Assembly: GCF_042675915.1 (NCBI RefSeq)
Contig: NZ_JBHTKL010000005.1
Span: 744,001 to 808,000, forward strand
Origin: Thalassobacillus_A hwangdonensis
GTDB lineage: Bacteria; Bacillota; Bacilli; Bacillales; Halobacillaceae
DNA: 64,000 bases
Direction of reading: 5' to 3'
Shown: piece after piece, positions 34,746 through 44,367 of the stretch
How the letters are laid out: every line of letters begins with the position of its first letter
Numbering within the stretch: position 1 is the first letter of the stretch
Program-made: the position numbers and the translations under genes
The notes under the pieces: model-generated
Told to the model about the DNA's origin: nothing
What the model saw: the letters and a program-made list of their open reading frames with translations, nothing else
Databases searched by the model: none

Positions 34746-35611
34746 AAAAGATACTCGTAACAGGTGCTAATAGTTATGTAGGTACTTCATTCATTAAGTG
34801 GTTATCCCAATATCCCGATAAGTACTCCATCGATACAATTAGCTTGAGAGAGGATAGTTGGAAACAAAGTTCATTCTCGAATTATGATGTAGTACTTCAT
34901 ACAGTTGGGATAGCGCATGTAGATTCAAATCCTGACCCTAAGATGGAAAAGGAATATTATAGGGTGAATAGGGATTTAACGATTGAAGCAGCTAATAAAG
35001 CAAAAAGAGATTGTGTCAAACAATTTATATTTTTAAGCAGTATTATTGTTTACGGTGATAGTGGATATATAAACAATCCTAAAGTTATAAAAAAAAATAC
35101 AATCCCAAGCCCTGCTAATTTTTATGGGAATAGTAAGCTCCAGGCAGAGGAAGGTATTAGACCGTTAGATAGTAATGATTTTAAAGTTGCAATAATAAGA
35201 CCACCTATGATTTATGGGAAATGGTCTAAAGGGAATTATCCTAAACTAGCAAAACTTGCTCGGTTTTTACCTATATTTCCTGATATGGAAAATCAGCGAA
35301 GTATGCTTCATATTGATAATCTTTGTGAATTCATACGGCTTTTAATTAATAATAATGAAAGTGGACTATTTTTCCCTCAGAATTCTGAATACGTTAATAC
35401 CAGTGAAATGGTTAAATTAATTGCTGATGCTCATGGAAAAAAGGTTAGGCTAACTAAGATATTTAATCCCGCTTTAGTTGCTATGGGTAATAAGATTGGG
35501 ACTGTGAATAAAGTGTTTGGTAATTTAGTTTATGACCAGTGTTTAAGTGAGTATAAGTGCAACTATAGAGTTAATAACTTGAGGAACTCAATTATAGAAA
35601 CTGAAAAATGA
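34742..35611 (+). CDS. NAD-dependent sugar epimerase/reductase (SDR)
   Basis: Extended short-chain dehydrogenase with GANSYVGTSFIKWL at the N-terminus as NAD-binding loop, the Ser in FLSSIIVYG and the Y-x-x-x-K motif in FYGNSKLQAEE. It resembles WbpV/WbpK-type reductases that often sit beside a priming transferase and yield a 6-deoxy-HexNAc. Overlaps the priming enzyme gene by four bases, so the two are probably coupled. The exact product cannot be settled from sequence alone. Confidence 0.8.
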   Translation: MKKILVTGANSYVGTSFIKWLSQYPDKYSIDTISLREDSWKQSSFSNYDVVLHTVGIAHVDSNPDPKMEKEYYRVNRDLTIEAANKAKRDCVKQFIFLSSIIVYGDSGYINNPKVIKKNTIPSPANFYGNSKLQAEEGIRPLDSNDFKVAIIRPPMIYGKWSKGNYPKLAKLARFLPIFPDMENQRSMLHIDNLCEFIRLLINNNESGLFFPQNSEYVNTSEMVKLIADAHGKKVRLTKIFNPALVAMGNKIGTVNKVFGNLVYDQCLSEYKCNYRVNNLRNSIIETEK

Positions 35612-35632
35612 TCAGGAAGGGTGGATATAAAT

Positions 35633-36883
35633 TTGAAAAAGCATATATTAGTAATATCACAATATTTCTACCCCGAACAATTTCGAATAAATGATATATG
35701 TACTGAGTGGGTAAAAAAAGGTTATAAAGTAACTGTCATAACGGGAATTCCAAATTATCCACAAGGTAAGTATTTTAAGGGATATGGACTATTAAAAGCT
35801 AGGAAAGAAACCTATAATGATATCGAAATCGTCAGAATCCCATTAATCCCAAGAGGAAACAGCTCTATAATGTTGGCATTGAATTATGTGTCATTTGTAG
35901 CATCTGGGTTCTTTTGGAATTTATTCACTCAGATAAAAGCCGATTATGTATTTATATTTGAGGTCTCTCCTATGACACAAGCTTTACCTGGAGTTTGGTA
36001 TGCAAAAAAAAGGAGAGTCCCATGCTATTTATATGTGCAAGATTTATGGCCTGAAAACTTTGAAACATTGTCTGGGATAAAAAATAATTGGATTATTAAT
36101 ATAATAGGTAAAATGGTTAATTACATATATAACCGCTGTACTAAAATATTTACTACATCAAGGAGCTTTATTACATCTATTAATCATAGAGGAGTGCCAA
36201 CGGAAAAAATAGAGTATTGGCCACAGTATGCTGAGGACTTCTATCAACCAATAGATAAAACAAGTATTGATGAAATTCCTAATGATAATGCGTTTAATAT
36301 TATATTTGCGGGGAATATTGGGACTTCTCAAGGGTTAGACATATTACCTGAAGTTGCTGCGAAACTAAAAAATGCAAATCTCAAAAAAAGGGTTAGATTT
36401 AATATTGTAGGAGATGGTAGATATAAAAATAACTTAATTGAGTTAGTAAATTCTAAAAATATCTCTGATATGTTTAATTTTATCCCAAAACAGCCTGCAA
36501 CTCGAATTCCTGAACTAATGGCTGCAAACGATGCTGCATTCCTATGTTTAACTGATAGCCCTTTATTTTCAATGACAATTCCAGCTAAACTTCAGTCTTA
36601 TATGGCGTGTGGTATACCAATAATAGCATCCGCACAAGGGGAGACTAGACAAATCATCAATGAGTCTAGTGCAGGTGAATGCAGTCCTCCTGGTGATGTG
36701 GACAAATTAAAAGAAAAAATAATTGAACTATTAAGTAAATCACCAATAGAATTGCATGAAATAGGAAGGAACGCAAGGGATTACTATGATAAAAACTTTA
36801 ATAAAACTGATCTTCTTAATAAATTTGACAGTTATTTTAATGACAGAGCTATAATGGAGGATAAGCAACATGTTCAAAAATAA
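35633..36883 (+). CDS. GT4 glycosyltransferase, WbuB/WcaI-like
   Basis: GT-B fold glycosyltransferase resembling WbuB, the L-FucNAc transferase of enteric O-antigen loci. The N-terminal half carries SQYFYPEQFRINDI and ITGIPNYPQGKYF, the C-terminal half FAGNIGTSQGLDILPEVA and AKLQSYMACGIPIIAS. A GTG at 35621 is in frame, but its ribosome site would overlap it; AGGAAGGGTGG is well placed for the TTG at 35633, which I use. It stands directly before the UDP-L-FucNAc genes, which makes FucNAc its likely donor. Overlaps the next start by 14 bases. Confidence 0.85.
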   Translation: MKKHILVISQYFYPEQFRINDICTEWVKKGYKVTVITGIPNYPQGKYFKGYGLLKARKETYNDIEIVRIPLIPRGNSSIMLALNYVSFVASGFFWNLFTQIKADYVFIFEVSPMTQALPGVWYAKKRRVPCYLYVQDLWPENFETLSGIKNNWIINIIGKMVNYIYNRCTKIFTTSRSFITSINHRGVPTEKIEYWPQYAEDFYQPIDKTSIDEIPNDNAFNIIFAGNIGTSQGLDILPEVAAKLKNANLKKRVRFNIVGDGRYKNNLIELVNSKNISDMFNFIPKQPATRIPELMAANDAAFLCLTDSPLFSMTIPAKLQSYMACGIPIIASAQGETRQIINESSAGECSPPGDVDKLKEKIIELLSKSPIELHEIGRNARDYYDKNFNKTDLLNKFDSYFNDRAIMEDKQHVQK

Positions 36884-37889
36884 AACACTGCTAATTACAG
36901 GTGGCACAGGTTCCTTTGGGAATGCTGTTATGAAAAGGTTTCTGAATACGGATGTAAAAGAAATAAGAATTTTTTCTCGGGATGAAAAAAAGCAAGATGA
37001 CATGCGAAAGCTTTATAGAAATGAAAAAATAAAATTTTACATAGGCGATGTGAGAGATAAAAATAGTGTGAAAGACGCTATGTATGGAGTGGATTATGTA
37101 TTTCATGCAGCAGCACTAAAGCAGGTTCCATCATGCGAATTCTTCCCTATGGAGGCTGTTAAGACTAATATTATGGGAACTGAAAATGTTCTTACTGCTG
37201 CAATTGAAAGAGGAGTAAAGAAAGTGATTTGTTTGTCTACTGATAAGGCAGCTTATCCTATTAATGCAATGGGTATCTCTAAAGCTATGATGGAAAAAGT
37301 CTTTGTAGCAAAATCCAAAACTGTTGACCCTGAAAGAACATTAATTTGTGGTACACGCTACGGAAATGTTATGGCTTCTAGAGGTTCCGTAATACCTTTA
37401 TTTATAGAGCAAATTAAAAGTGGTCAGCCATTAACAGTTACTGATCCAAATATGACAAGGTTTCTTATGAGCTTGGAAGATGCTGTAGAACTAGTAGCCT
37501 TTGCCTTTGAAAATGCTAAAGCAGGTGATATTATGGTTCAAAAATCACCTGGTACAACTATTGGAGATTTAGCTGAAGCTATTAAGGATTTATTTAATGT
37601 AGATAATGAAATTAGAATCATAGGTACTCGTCATGGTGAAAAATTATATGAAACTTTACTTACTAAAGAAGAACATGTAGTTGCTCAAGATTTAGGTGGC
37701 TTTTATCAAGTACCAGCAGATAAAAGGGATCTTAACTACGATAAATATTTTGTGGAAGGTGACGAAAAATTATCTACTGATGAGGAATACAACTCTCACA
37801 ATACTGATAGATTAAATATGGACCAAATAAAAGATAAATTATTAAGCCTCGATTATGTTAGAGAAGAATTGAAAGGTTGGAATAATTAA
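36870..37889 (+). CDS. capE: UDP-GlcNAc 4,6-dehydratase / 5-epimerase (CapE/FnlA)
   Basis: First enzyme of UDP-L-FucNAc synthesis. The NAD loop is LLITGGTGSFGNAV; it has the RIFSRDEKKQDDMRKLY stretch typical of the family, and the active site STDKAAYPINAMGISKAMMEK with Met/Lys in place of Tyr/Lys. Length 339, as usual. Cytoplasmic. It abuts capF, sharing one base. The order capE-capF-capG is the same as in Staphylococcus cap5/cap8 and E. coli fnlABC. Confidence 0.93.
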   Translation: MFKNKTLLITGGTGSFGNAVMKRFLNTDVKEIRIFSRDEKKQDDMRKLYRNEKIKFYIGDVRDKNSVKDAMYGVDYVFHAAALKQVPSCEFFPMEAVKTNIMGTENVLTAAIERGVKKVICLSTDKAAYPINAMGISKAMMEKVFVAKSKTVDPERTLICGTRYGNVMASRGSVIPLFIEQIKSGQPLTVTDPNMTRFLMSLEDAVELVAFAFENAKAGDIMVQKSPGTTIGDLAEAIKDLFNVDNEIRIIGTRHGEKLYETLLTKEEHVVAQDLGGFYQVPADKRDLNYDKYFVEGDEKLSTDEEYNSHNTDRLNMDQIKDKLLSLDYVREELKGWNN

Positions 37890-38998
37890 TGAATGTATTA
37901 ATTACTGGTGCTAAAGGGTTTATTGGGAGAAATTTAGTAGCAGAGTTAAGAAATCATAACAATATAAAAACCTTGGAATATAGCAGGGAAACAGAACCTG
38001 CTTTACTGGATCAATATTGTAAGGAAGCAAATTTTGTTTTTCATCTTGCTGGAGTAAACCGCCCGAAGTCGGACTCTGAATTTATGGAGGGAAATTATGA
38101 TTTTACTTCAACTTTACTTAATACATTAAAAGAACACAAAAATACTTGTCCAATAATGATTTCCTCTTCAATTCAAGCTGAAAGAGATAATCCATACGGA
38201 AGAAGTAAAAAGGCAGGAGAAGATCTACTTATTGAATATAAAAAGGAAACTGGAGCAAAGATACTTATATATAGGTTTCCTAACGTATTCGGAAAATGGG
38301 CAAAGCCGAATTATAACAGTGCTATAGCTACATTCTGTCACAATATTGCTCATGGTAAAGAAATCACTGTGCATGACCCCGAGGTGGTTATGAATTTAGT
38401 TTATATTGATGATGTAGTAGAAGAATTAATTACGAATTTACATAAAAATGTTTACCCAAATGGAGAATTTTATGAAGTTCCATTTATCCATTCTAAGCAG
38501 TTAGGTGAAATTGTTAATTTAATTTACTCCTTTAAAAAAAGTCGTACAGAACGTTCGATACCTAATATGTCTGACCCGTTTATTAAAAAGTTATATAGTA
38601 CCTATCTTAGTTATTTGCCCCAAGACCAATTCAACTATGATCTTAAGATGAATGTTGATCAAAGGGGTTCATTTACTGAATTTATTAAGACGGAAGATAG
38701 AGGACAAGTTTCAATAAATATCTCGAAGCCTGGTATTACTAAGGGAAACCATTGGCATCATTCAAAGAATGAAAAGTTTCTAGTTGTAAGAGGAAAAGGA
38801 GTAATTCGCTTCAGAAAAATTGATTCTGATGAAGTAATAGAATACTACGTTAGTGAAGACAAAATGGAAGTAGTAGATATCCCTACAGGCTATACCCATA
38901 ATATTGAAAATTTGGGACAGACAGATATGGTTACAATTATGTGGGCTAATGAGTTGTTTGATCCAAATAATCCTGACACGTATTACTTGGAGGTTTAA
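37889..38998 (+). CDS. capF: CapF/FnlB bifunctional reductase with cupin domain
   Basis: Second enzyme of the UDP-L-FucNAc pathway. An N-terminal SDR domain (ITGAKGFIGRNLVAEL, FHLAGVNRP) is followed at about 245-369 by a cupin with the metal-binding NHWHHSKNEKFLVVRG and IPTGYTHNIEN. The cupin epimerises C3 and the SDR part reduces C4. Length and two-domain layout match Staphylococcus CapF. Confidence 0.93.
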   Translation: MNVLITGAKGFIGRNLVAELRNHNNIKTLEYSRETEPALLDQYCKEANFVFHLAGVNRPKSDSEFMEGNYDFTSTLLNTLKEHKNTCPIMISSSIQAERDNPYGRSKKAGEDLLIEYKKETGAKILIYRFPNVFGKWAKPNYNSAIATFCHNIAHGKEITVHDPEVVMNLVYIDDVVEELITNLHKNVYPNGEFYEVPFIHSKQLGEIVNLIYSFKKSRTERSIPNMSDPFIKKLYSTYLSYLPQDQFNYDLKMNVDQRGSFTEFIKTEDRGQVSINISKPGITKGNHWHHSKNEKFLVVRGKGVIRFRKIDSDEVIEYYVSEDKMEVVDIPTGYTHNIENLGQTDMVTIMWANELFDPNNPDTYYLEV

Positions 38999-39000
38999 TA

Positions 39001-40125
39001 ATGAAAAAAATGAAAGTTATGACAGTGGTTGGAACAAGGCCAGAAATTATCAGGTTATCGGCTGTGATAAATAAATTAGAGAAATCAAATGCTATTGAAC
39101 ATATTCTTGTACATACAGGCCAAAATTATGATTATGAGTTAAACGAAGTCTTTTTTGAAGATTTCAATATAAAAAAACCAGATTATTTTTTAAATGCCGC
39201 TACTGGAACTGCTGTCGAGACCATAGGGAACATTTTGGTAAAAATTGATCCCATTATGGAGGAAGTTAATCCTGAAGCTTTCTTAGTTCTTGGTGATACA
39301 AATAGTTGTTTATGTGCCATTGCAGCCAAAAGAAGACAAATCCCTATCTTTCATATGGAAGCAGGAAATAGATGCTTTGATCAAAGGGTACCTGAAGAAA
39401 CCAATAGAAAAATTGTTGACCATACTGCAGACATAAATTTAACTTATAGTGACATTGCAAGAGAATACTTATTAAGAGAAGGGTTACCTTCTGATAGAAT
39501 TATAAAAACAGGAAGTCCAATGTTTGAAGTTCTTAATTCAAGGAAGAAAGATATTGAGAAATCAGATGTACTTGAAAGATTAGGACTTAATGAAGGGGAA
39601 TACTTTGTAGTATCTGCTCACAGAGAAGAAAATATTAGTTCTGAAATTAACTTTAAAGATTTAGTAGATAGCCTCAATGCAATAGCGGAAAGATATAACC
39701 TACCAATCATTGTAAGTACGCATCCTAGAACTAGAAATATGATTGAAGCTAAAGGGGTAAAATTTAATCCTTTAATTAAAACAATGAAACCTTTAGGATT
39801 TAACGATTATGTTAAGCTTCAACTTAAAGCTAATACTGTTCTGAGTGATAGTGGAACAATAAGTGAGGAGTCTTCCATTCTTGGCCTTAGAGCTCTTAAT
39901 ATTAGACAAGCTCATGAAAGACCAGAAGCAATGGAAGAAGCGTCAGTTATGATGGTGGGACTGAAGAAAGAAAGAATCTTACAAGGTTTGGATGTTTTAG
40001 AAAAACAAGAAAGAGATACTCTAAGAATTGTTAGTGATTATAGCATGCCTAATGTATCTGACAAGGTAGTTAGAATTATCTTGTCTTATACTGATTATGT
40101 GCAAAGGGTTGTTTGGAGGAAATAA
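39001..40125 (+). CDS. capG: CapG/FnlC UDP-HexNAc 2-epimerase
   Basis: Third enzyme, giving UDP-L-FucNAc. WecB-type non-hydrolysing epimerase fold with VVGTRPEIIRLSAV, VHTGQNYDYELNEVFF, LGDTNSCL, HMEAGNRCFD, EETNRKIVDH, SAHREENI and LSDSGTISEESS. The ATG follows the capF stop after two bases, with TTGGAGG as ribosome site inside capF. Confidence 0.93.
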   Translation: MKKMKVMTVVGTRPEIIRLSAVINKLEKSNAIEHILVHTGQNYDYELNEVFFEDFNIKKPDYFLNAATGTAVETIGNILVKIDPIMEEVNPEAFLVLGDTNSCLCAIAAKRRQIPIFHMEAGNRCFDQRVPEETNRKIVDHTADINLTYSDIAREYLLREGLPSDRIIKTGSPMFEVLNSRKKDIEKSDVLERLGLNEGEYFVVSAHREENISSEINFKDLVDSLNAIAERYNLPIIVSTHPRTRNMIEAKGVKFNPLIKTMKPLGFNDYVKLQLKANTVLSDSGTISEESSILGLRALNIRQAHERPEAMEEASVMMVGLKKERILQGLDVLEKQERDTLRIVSDYSMPNVSDKVVRIILSYTDYVQRVVWRK

Positions 40126-40127
40126 CT

Positions 40128-41339
40128 GTGAAGGTTTTACAGATCAATTCAGTATGTGGAGTTGGCAGTACTGGTAGAATAGCGACAGATATCCATAAAA
40201 TATTAGTTGAGCAAGGCCATGATAGTTACATTGCATATGGTAGAGGAGATGCAGTTAATTGTGAAAATGCAATTAGAATTGGTTCAAAGTTAGATAATTA
40301 TTATCATGTTGCAAAGACAAGAATTCTTGATAGACATGGATTTGCTTCGCGAAAGGCAACTGAGGAATTTATTAAAAAGGTGAAAATGTTAGATCCTGAT
40401 GTTATACATTTACATAACCTTCATGGGTATTATATAGATATTGAATTATTATTTAAATATTTAAAAGAAGCTAACAAAAAAGTTGTTTGGACTTTACATG
40501 ACTGTTGGACCTTTACAGGACACTGTAGTCATTTTGAATTTGTTGGCTGTGAACGCTGGAAGTATCAATGTTATAATTGTCCTCAAAAAAATCAATATCC
40601 TAAAAGTATTGGGTTAGATAACTCCACCAAGAATTATGATGATAAGAAAAAAATATTTACTGGTGTAAAAGATTTAACTATTGTTACACCTTCAGAGTGG
40701 TTAGCTAATTTAGTTAATGATTCATTCTTAAAGGATTATCCTGTGAAAGTAATAAATAACGGTATAGATACTGAGATATTTAAGCCAAGAAAATCACATT
40801 TCAAAAGTAAGTTAGGAATTGAAGAAGAATATGTTTACCTAGGGGTAGCTGGAAACTGGAATGATAGAAAAGGGTTTAATTATTTTATTGAAATGGCTCA
40901 AAAATTAAATGAAAATGAAGTTATTGTGCTTGTTGGCGTAACTAATGCACAAAAAAGCCAGCTACCTAGAAACATAATTGGAATTACTCATACGAATGAT
41001 GTTTATGAATTAGCAAAGTTATACTCCTGTGCTGATGTATTTGTAAATCCTACTCTAGAAGATACATTTCCCACTACTAATCTTGAAGCCTTGGCTTGTG
41101 GTACACCCGTAGTAACGTTTGATACCGGAGGAAGTGGTGAGTCTCTTACTTCAGGTACTGGTATAGTAGTAAAATCAAAGGATACAATGGATTTAATTTA
41201 TAACGTTAGAAAAGCTCATGGAATTAGTAGTCAATACTGTTTGCAAACTGCCCGTAAGAATTATAATAAAGTAGAAAAATTCATGGGTTATCTTCGACAT
41301 TATGGTTTATTTTTTTCTGAACACAAACAATTAAAGTGA
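40128..41339 (+). CDS. GT4 glycosyltransferase
   Basis: GT-B fold glycosyltransferase. It starts VLQINSVCGVGSTGRIATDI, carries HLHNLHGYYID and WTLHDCWTFTGHC in the acceptor half, and NPTLEDTFPTTNLEALACGTPVVTF in the donor half, where the E-x7-E motif binds the nucleotide sugar. I use the GTG at 40128, since TTGGAGGAAATAACT is its ribosome site; the frame from 40113 starts inside it. Acceptor and donor are unknown. Confidence 0.87.
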   Translation: MKVLQINSVCGVGSTGRIATDIHKILVEQGHDSYIAYGRGDAVNCENAIRIGSKLDNYYHVAKTRILDRHGFASRKATEEFIKKVKMLDPDVIHLHNLHGYYIDIELLFKYLKEANKKVVWTLHDCWTFTGHCSHFEFVGCERWKYQCYNCPQKNQYPKSIGLDNSTKNYDDKKKIFTGVKDLTIVTPSEWLANLVNDSFLKDYPVKVINNGIDTEIFKPRKSHFKSKLGIEEEYVYLGVAGNWNDRKGFNYFIEMAQKLNENEVIVLVGVTNAQKSQLPRNIIGITHTNDVYELAKLYSCADVFVNPTLEDTFPTTNLEALACGTPVVTFDTGGSGESLTSGTGIVVKSKDTMDLIYNVRKAHGISSQYCLQTARKNYNKVEKFMGYLRHYGLFFSEHKQLK

Positions 41340-41363
41340 AAAAAATTCTTTACTATAATAGAA

Positions 41364-42731
41364 ATGAGAGTCGGTTATCGCATGTCTCGAACAAGAGTTT
41401 TTTTATCAATTTTATATTTTATTCTTTTTATATCTACCTTATCTATATTTAGAATTGAAGGATATTATCATAATTCAGGAGTAATGCTATCCTTTTTGAT
41501 AATTTTATTACTGAGTTTCACTTTAATGTATTTCGGTGACCCATACCCCTTTAGTCTAAATAAAATGTTTATGTTATTTTCAATTTTCTTCTTTGGGATC
41601 AGCCCTTATGTGCAATATAAATATGGGGTTTCCTTATGGGGCGGAACTGGGTTTACTAGTGATGATTACATTAAACAAAATGGAATAATAATAATAATTA
41701 TATTAACATATTACTTCCTATATATTTTAAATAGTAAAATAGATTTTACTAGGAGGAAATTAAAAAAAGAGAATTATAAAACTTATACAAAAAAAACATT
41801 GGAGTACTCATCACTATTTTTATTAATAGTTGCAGTGTGTGCATCTATTATCATTGTAGACTTTAATAATTATGAATGGAAAAACTTATTCATGAGAACC
41901 AACTTGGCAGAAAGTGAGGATGTTAGTAAACCTTTAACTCTGATAATTACTAAATTCATTTATCCTATACCTATAATATGTCTTATATTCTTTAAGTTAT
42001 ATATTGACAAGAATAAATTTATTGAAATTCTATTGATTACTTTAGTTTTGTTAACTAATTTCCCTACAGCAAATGCTAGGTTTTATATCGCTGCAACATA
42101 TTTACCATTATTAATCGTTTATTTTAAAACCTTAAGAACTTCCTATATGAAATTGAATCATATTGTTTTAGCTGGTTTTTTAATTGTTTTTCCATTTCTA
42201 CATCAATTTAGAAGGATTTCTAATATTAATGAAATTAAGTTTAGACTTGATTTTGAAATGTTTACTCAAGGACATTTTGATACCTATCAAATGTTTATGC
42301 GAGTAACAAAGTACAATATAATAACAATGGGGGACCAATTATGGACAACTCTACTTTTTTTTGTTCCACGATCAATGTGGGACCAAAAATCAGTAGCGAG
42401 CGGTGCATTTGTTTCAGATTATTTAGGTCTTAATTACAATAATATATCAATGAATTATTTCGGTGAAGGTTATATAAATTTTGGGTTCTTAGGGATTTTA
42501 ACTTTTATAATTTTCCTTGCAATTATTAATGCAAGATTAGATAAACATTTTTGGAGTAATCATTATAGAAATTGGTCTCTTGTTAAAGTCTTCTATTTAT
42601 TTTTACTAGGTTTACAATTTTTTATTTTAAGAGGATCTTTGTTAAGTGCATTTGCATACACTATAGGGATTTTTTCAAGTATATGTTTTATTTATCTATT
42701 ATTAAATTTATTCGGAAAGAGGGTGTCTTAA
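41364..42731 (+). CDS. Wzy-like oligosaccharide repeat-unit polymerase
   Basis: Very hydrophobic protein of about ten or more membrane segments with the low sequence conservation typical of Wzy. Of note is a long extracellular-type loop with FVPRSMWDQKSVASGAFVSDYLGL, similar to loops of O-antigen polymerases. A TATAAT sits only five bases before the ATG at 41364; a second in-frame ATG is at 41382. It should join lipid-linked repeat units outside the membrane. Assigned by topology and position between transferases and flippase. Confidence 0.78.
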   Translation: MRVGYRMSRTRVFLSILYFILFISTLSIFRIEGYYHNSGVMLSFLIILLLSFTLMYFGDPYPFSLNKMFMLFSIFFFGISPYVQYKYGVSLWGGTGFTSDDYIKQNGIIIIIILTYYFLYILNSKIDFTRRKLKKENYKTYTKKTLEYSSLFLLIVAVCASIIIVDFNNYEWKNLFMRTNLAESEDVSKPLTLIITKFIYPIPIICLIFFKLYIDKNKFIEILLITLVLLTNFPTANARFYIAATYLPLLIVYFKTLRTSYMKLNHIVLAGFLIVFPFLHQFRRISNINEIKFRLDFEMFTQGHFDTYQMFMRVTKYNIITMGDQLWTTLLFFVPRSMWDQKSVASGAFVSDYLGLNYNNISMNYFGEGYINFGFLGILTFIIFLAIINARLDKHFWSNHYRNWSLVKVFYLFLLGLQFFILRGSLLSAFAYTIGIFSSICFIYLLLNLFGKRVS

Positions 42732-43457
42732 ATGAATAAAAAGCAATTATTAAATTATAGAAATAATTTATTGAACTATATTAAAAAGAGGCCTTTTCTA
42801 TATTCGAAAATGAAATATGTTTTTGAGAAAGAAAATTACTATAAAAATGTGACAAACAAAAATACCGAGTTATGTGTAGAAGCTTATCCCTCAAGTGGAA
42901 ATACCTTATTAATGTTTATGATTCAAAATTATAAAGAAGATATTAATATGTCTCATCACACACATACTTTAGCTAATATCAAATTAGCAAAAAATAAGAA
43001 TATACCATGTATTGTTATTATTAGAGATCCTATTAATGCTATATCTTCATATGTGTATCGTTTTACAGAGATTCATTTAATTAATGAAAAAAAAATAAAT
43101 CAAGAAATGTTGAAGTATAAAGATTTTTATACTTATGTACTTAATAACAGGGATTCCTTTTTAATCATTGATTTTAATGATCTCATTACTAAACCCGAGC
43201 AAACCCTAAAAACAGTAGTCATAAACAATAAACTTTTCAATACTAGTAAAGAAAAAAATTGGAGAAAGTTAATCGAACAAGCAAATGATGATGTGAAAAA
43301 TAAGGCGATAAAAAAGGGAAGATTAACTAAAGGTTCTTTTCCAAGTGAAGAAAAAGAAAAAGGGAAAAATAAAATCAAAAAAATTATAATCGAAAATAGA
43401 CATTATGATGAAATAGAGGACCTTTACTCCAAAATAGTGGCGGGTGGTATTAAATGA
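42732..43457 (+). CDS. Small sulfotransferase (PAPS-dependent)
   Basis: A 241-residue P-loop sulfotransferase. The 5'-phosphosulfate loop is AYPSSGNTLLMFM (about 51-63) and the 3'-phosphate motif IVIIRDPINAISSYVYR (about 94-110). The C-terminal third is very Lys-rich (KGRLTKGSFPSEEKEKGKNK). It has no signal or membrane segment, so it acts in the cytoplasm, presumably on a lipid-linked sugar. It belongs to a different subgroup from the other two sulfotransferases here. Its start follows the polymerase stop immediately and its end overlaps the next sulfotransferase. Confidence 0.82.
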   Translation: MNKKQLLNYRNNLLNYIKKRPFLYSKMKYVFEKENYYKNVTNKNTELCVEAYPSSGNTLLMFMIQNYKEDINMSHHTHTLANIKLAKNKNIPCIVIIRDPINAISSYVYRFTEIHLINEKKINQEMLKYKDFYTYVLNNRDSFLIIDFNDLITKPEQTLKTVVINNKLFNTSKEKNWRKLIEQANDDVKNKAIKKGRLTKGSFPSEEKEKGKNKIKKIIIENRHYDEIEDLYSKIVAGGIK

Positions 43458-44350
43458 CTAAAGTGAATTTATTTATCGCCGGAATGTCAAAGTGTGGAAC
43501 AACTTCTCTACATAATTACTTGAATTTACATGAGAATATTTATATGTCTAACTTTAAAGAGCCGCAATATTTCATAAGAAACCAGCTCAAATTTCCTCAT
43601 CAAGGACCTGGGGATAGAAATATAGATGATATAATCATACATTCTACTGATTATGAAGCTTTATTTGAAGGGTCTGAGGAATATCAAATAAGGGGAGAAT
43701 CATCTTCAGATTATCTTTATTTTGAAAAAAGTGCAGAGGAAATTAAGGAATATAATCCTGATGCTAAAATAATTTTAATGTTAAGAAATCCTGTTGATAG
43801 AGCATATTCTGCTTATACACATTTAACCCGTGATGGAAGAGAAACAAAAACCTTTGAATTTGCTTTAGAACACGAGGAAGAAAGAATTAATTTAAATTAT
43901 GGTTGCATGTGGCATTTGAAAAGTATGAGCTTGTACTATGATAAAGTAAAACATTTTATAGATGTTTTTGGAGTAGATCAGGTTAAAGTTGTAATTTTTG
44001 ATGATTTTAAGGAGGATTCTGTTATTGTATTAAACTCCATTTGTGACTTCCTTGAAATTCCTAAATCTAATTTTAAGGATGAGGATTTGATTAATTACAA
44101 TATATCCGGAGTTCCAAAGAATAAAAAAATAATGTCTCTCGTTCAAAACAAGTGGCTTAAACAGATTATTAAGAATATGATTCCTAGTGCAAAAGCAAAA
44201 GAAAAGGTTAAAGGTGTTATTTTTAGTAAATTACTAACTAAGGAAAAAATGCAGTTTGAAACCCGAATTAGACTTATTGATTATTTTTCAAATGATATAA
44301 ACAAGCTTGAAGAACTACTCAATATAAATTTATCGAAGTGGAAAAAATAA
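43454..44350 (+). CDS. Carbohydrate sulfotransferase, NDST-like (copy 1)
   Basis: Sulfotransferase similar to the sulfotransferase domain of heparan sulfate N-deacetylase/N-sulfotransferases. PAPS loop FIAGMSKCGTTSLHNYL (7-23), then NFKEPQYF, and 3'-phosphate site MLRNPVDRAYSAYTHLTRDGRE (109-130). Cytoplasmic. The pattern KEP-Y in the first part and the RNPVDRAYSAY core are shared with the gene at 45155. Overlaps the upstream sulfotransferase gene by four bases. Confidence 0.9.
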   Translation: MTKVNLFIAGMSKCGTTSLHNYLNLHENIYMSNFKEPQYFIRNQLKFPHQGPGDRNIDDIIIHSTDYEALFEGSEEYQIRGESSSDYLYFEKSAEEIKEYNPDAKIILMLRNPVDRAYSAYTHLTRDGRETKTFEFALEHEEERINLNYGCMWHLKSMSLYYDKVKHFIDVFGVDQVKVVIFDDFKEDSVIVLNSICDFLEIPKSNFKDEDLINYNISGVPKNKKIMSLVQNKWLKQIIKNMIPSAKAKEKVKGVIFSKLLTKEKMQFETRIRLIDYFSNDINKLEELLNINLSKWKK

Positions 44351-44367
44351 ATTGAAGGTGAAATACA

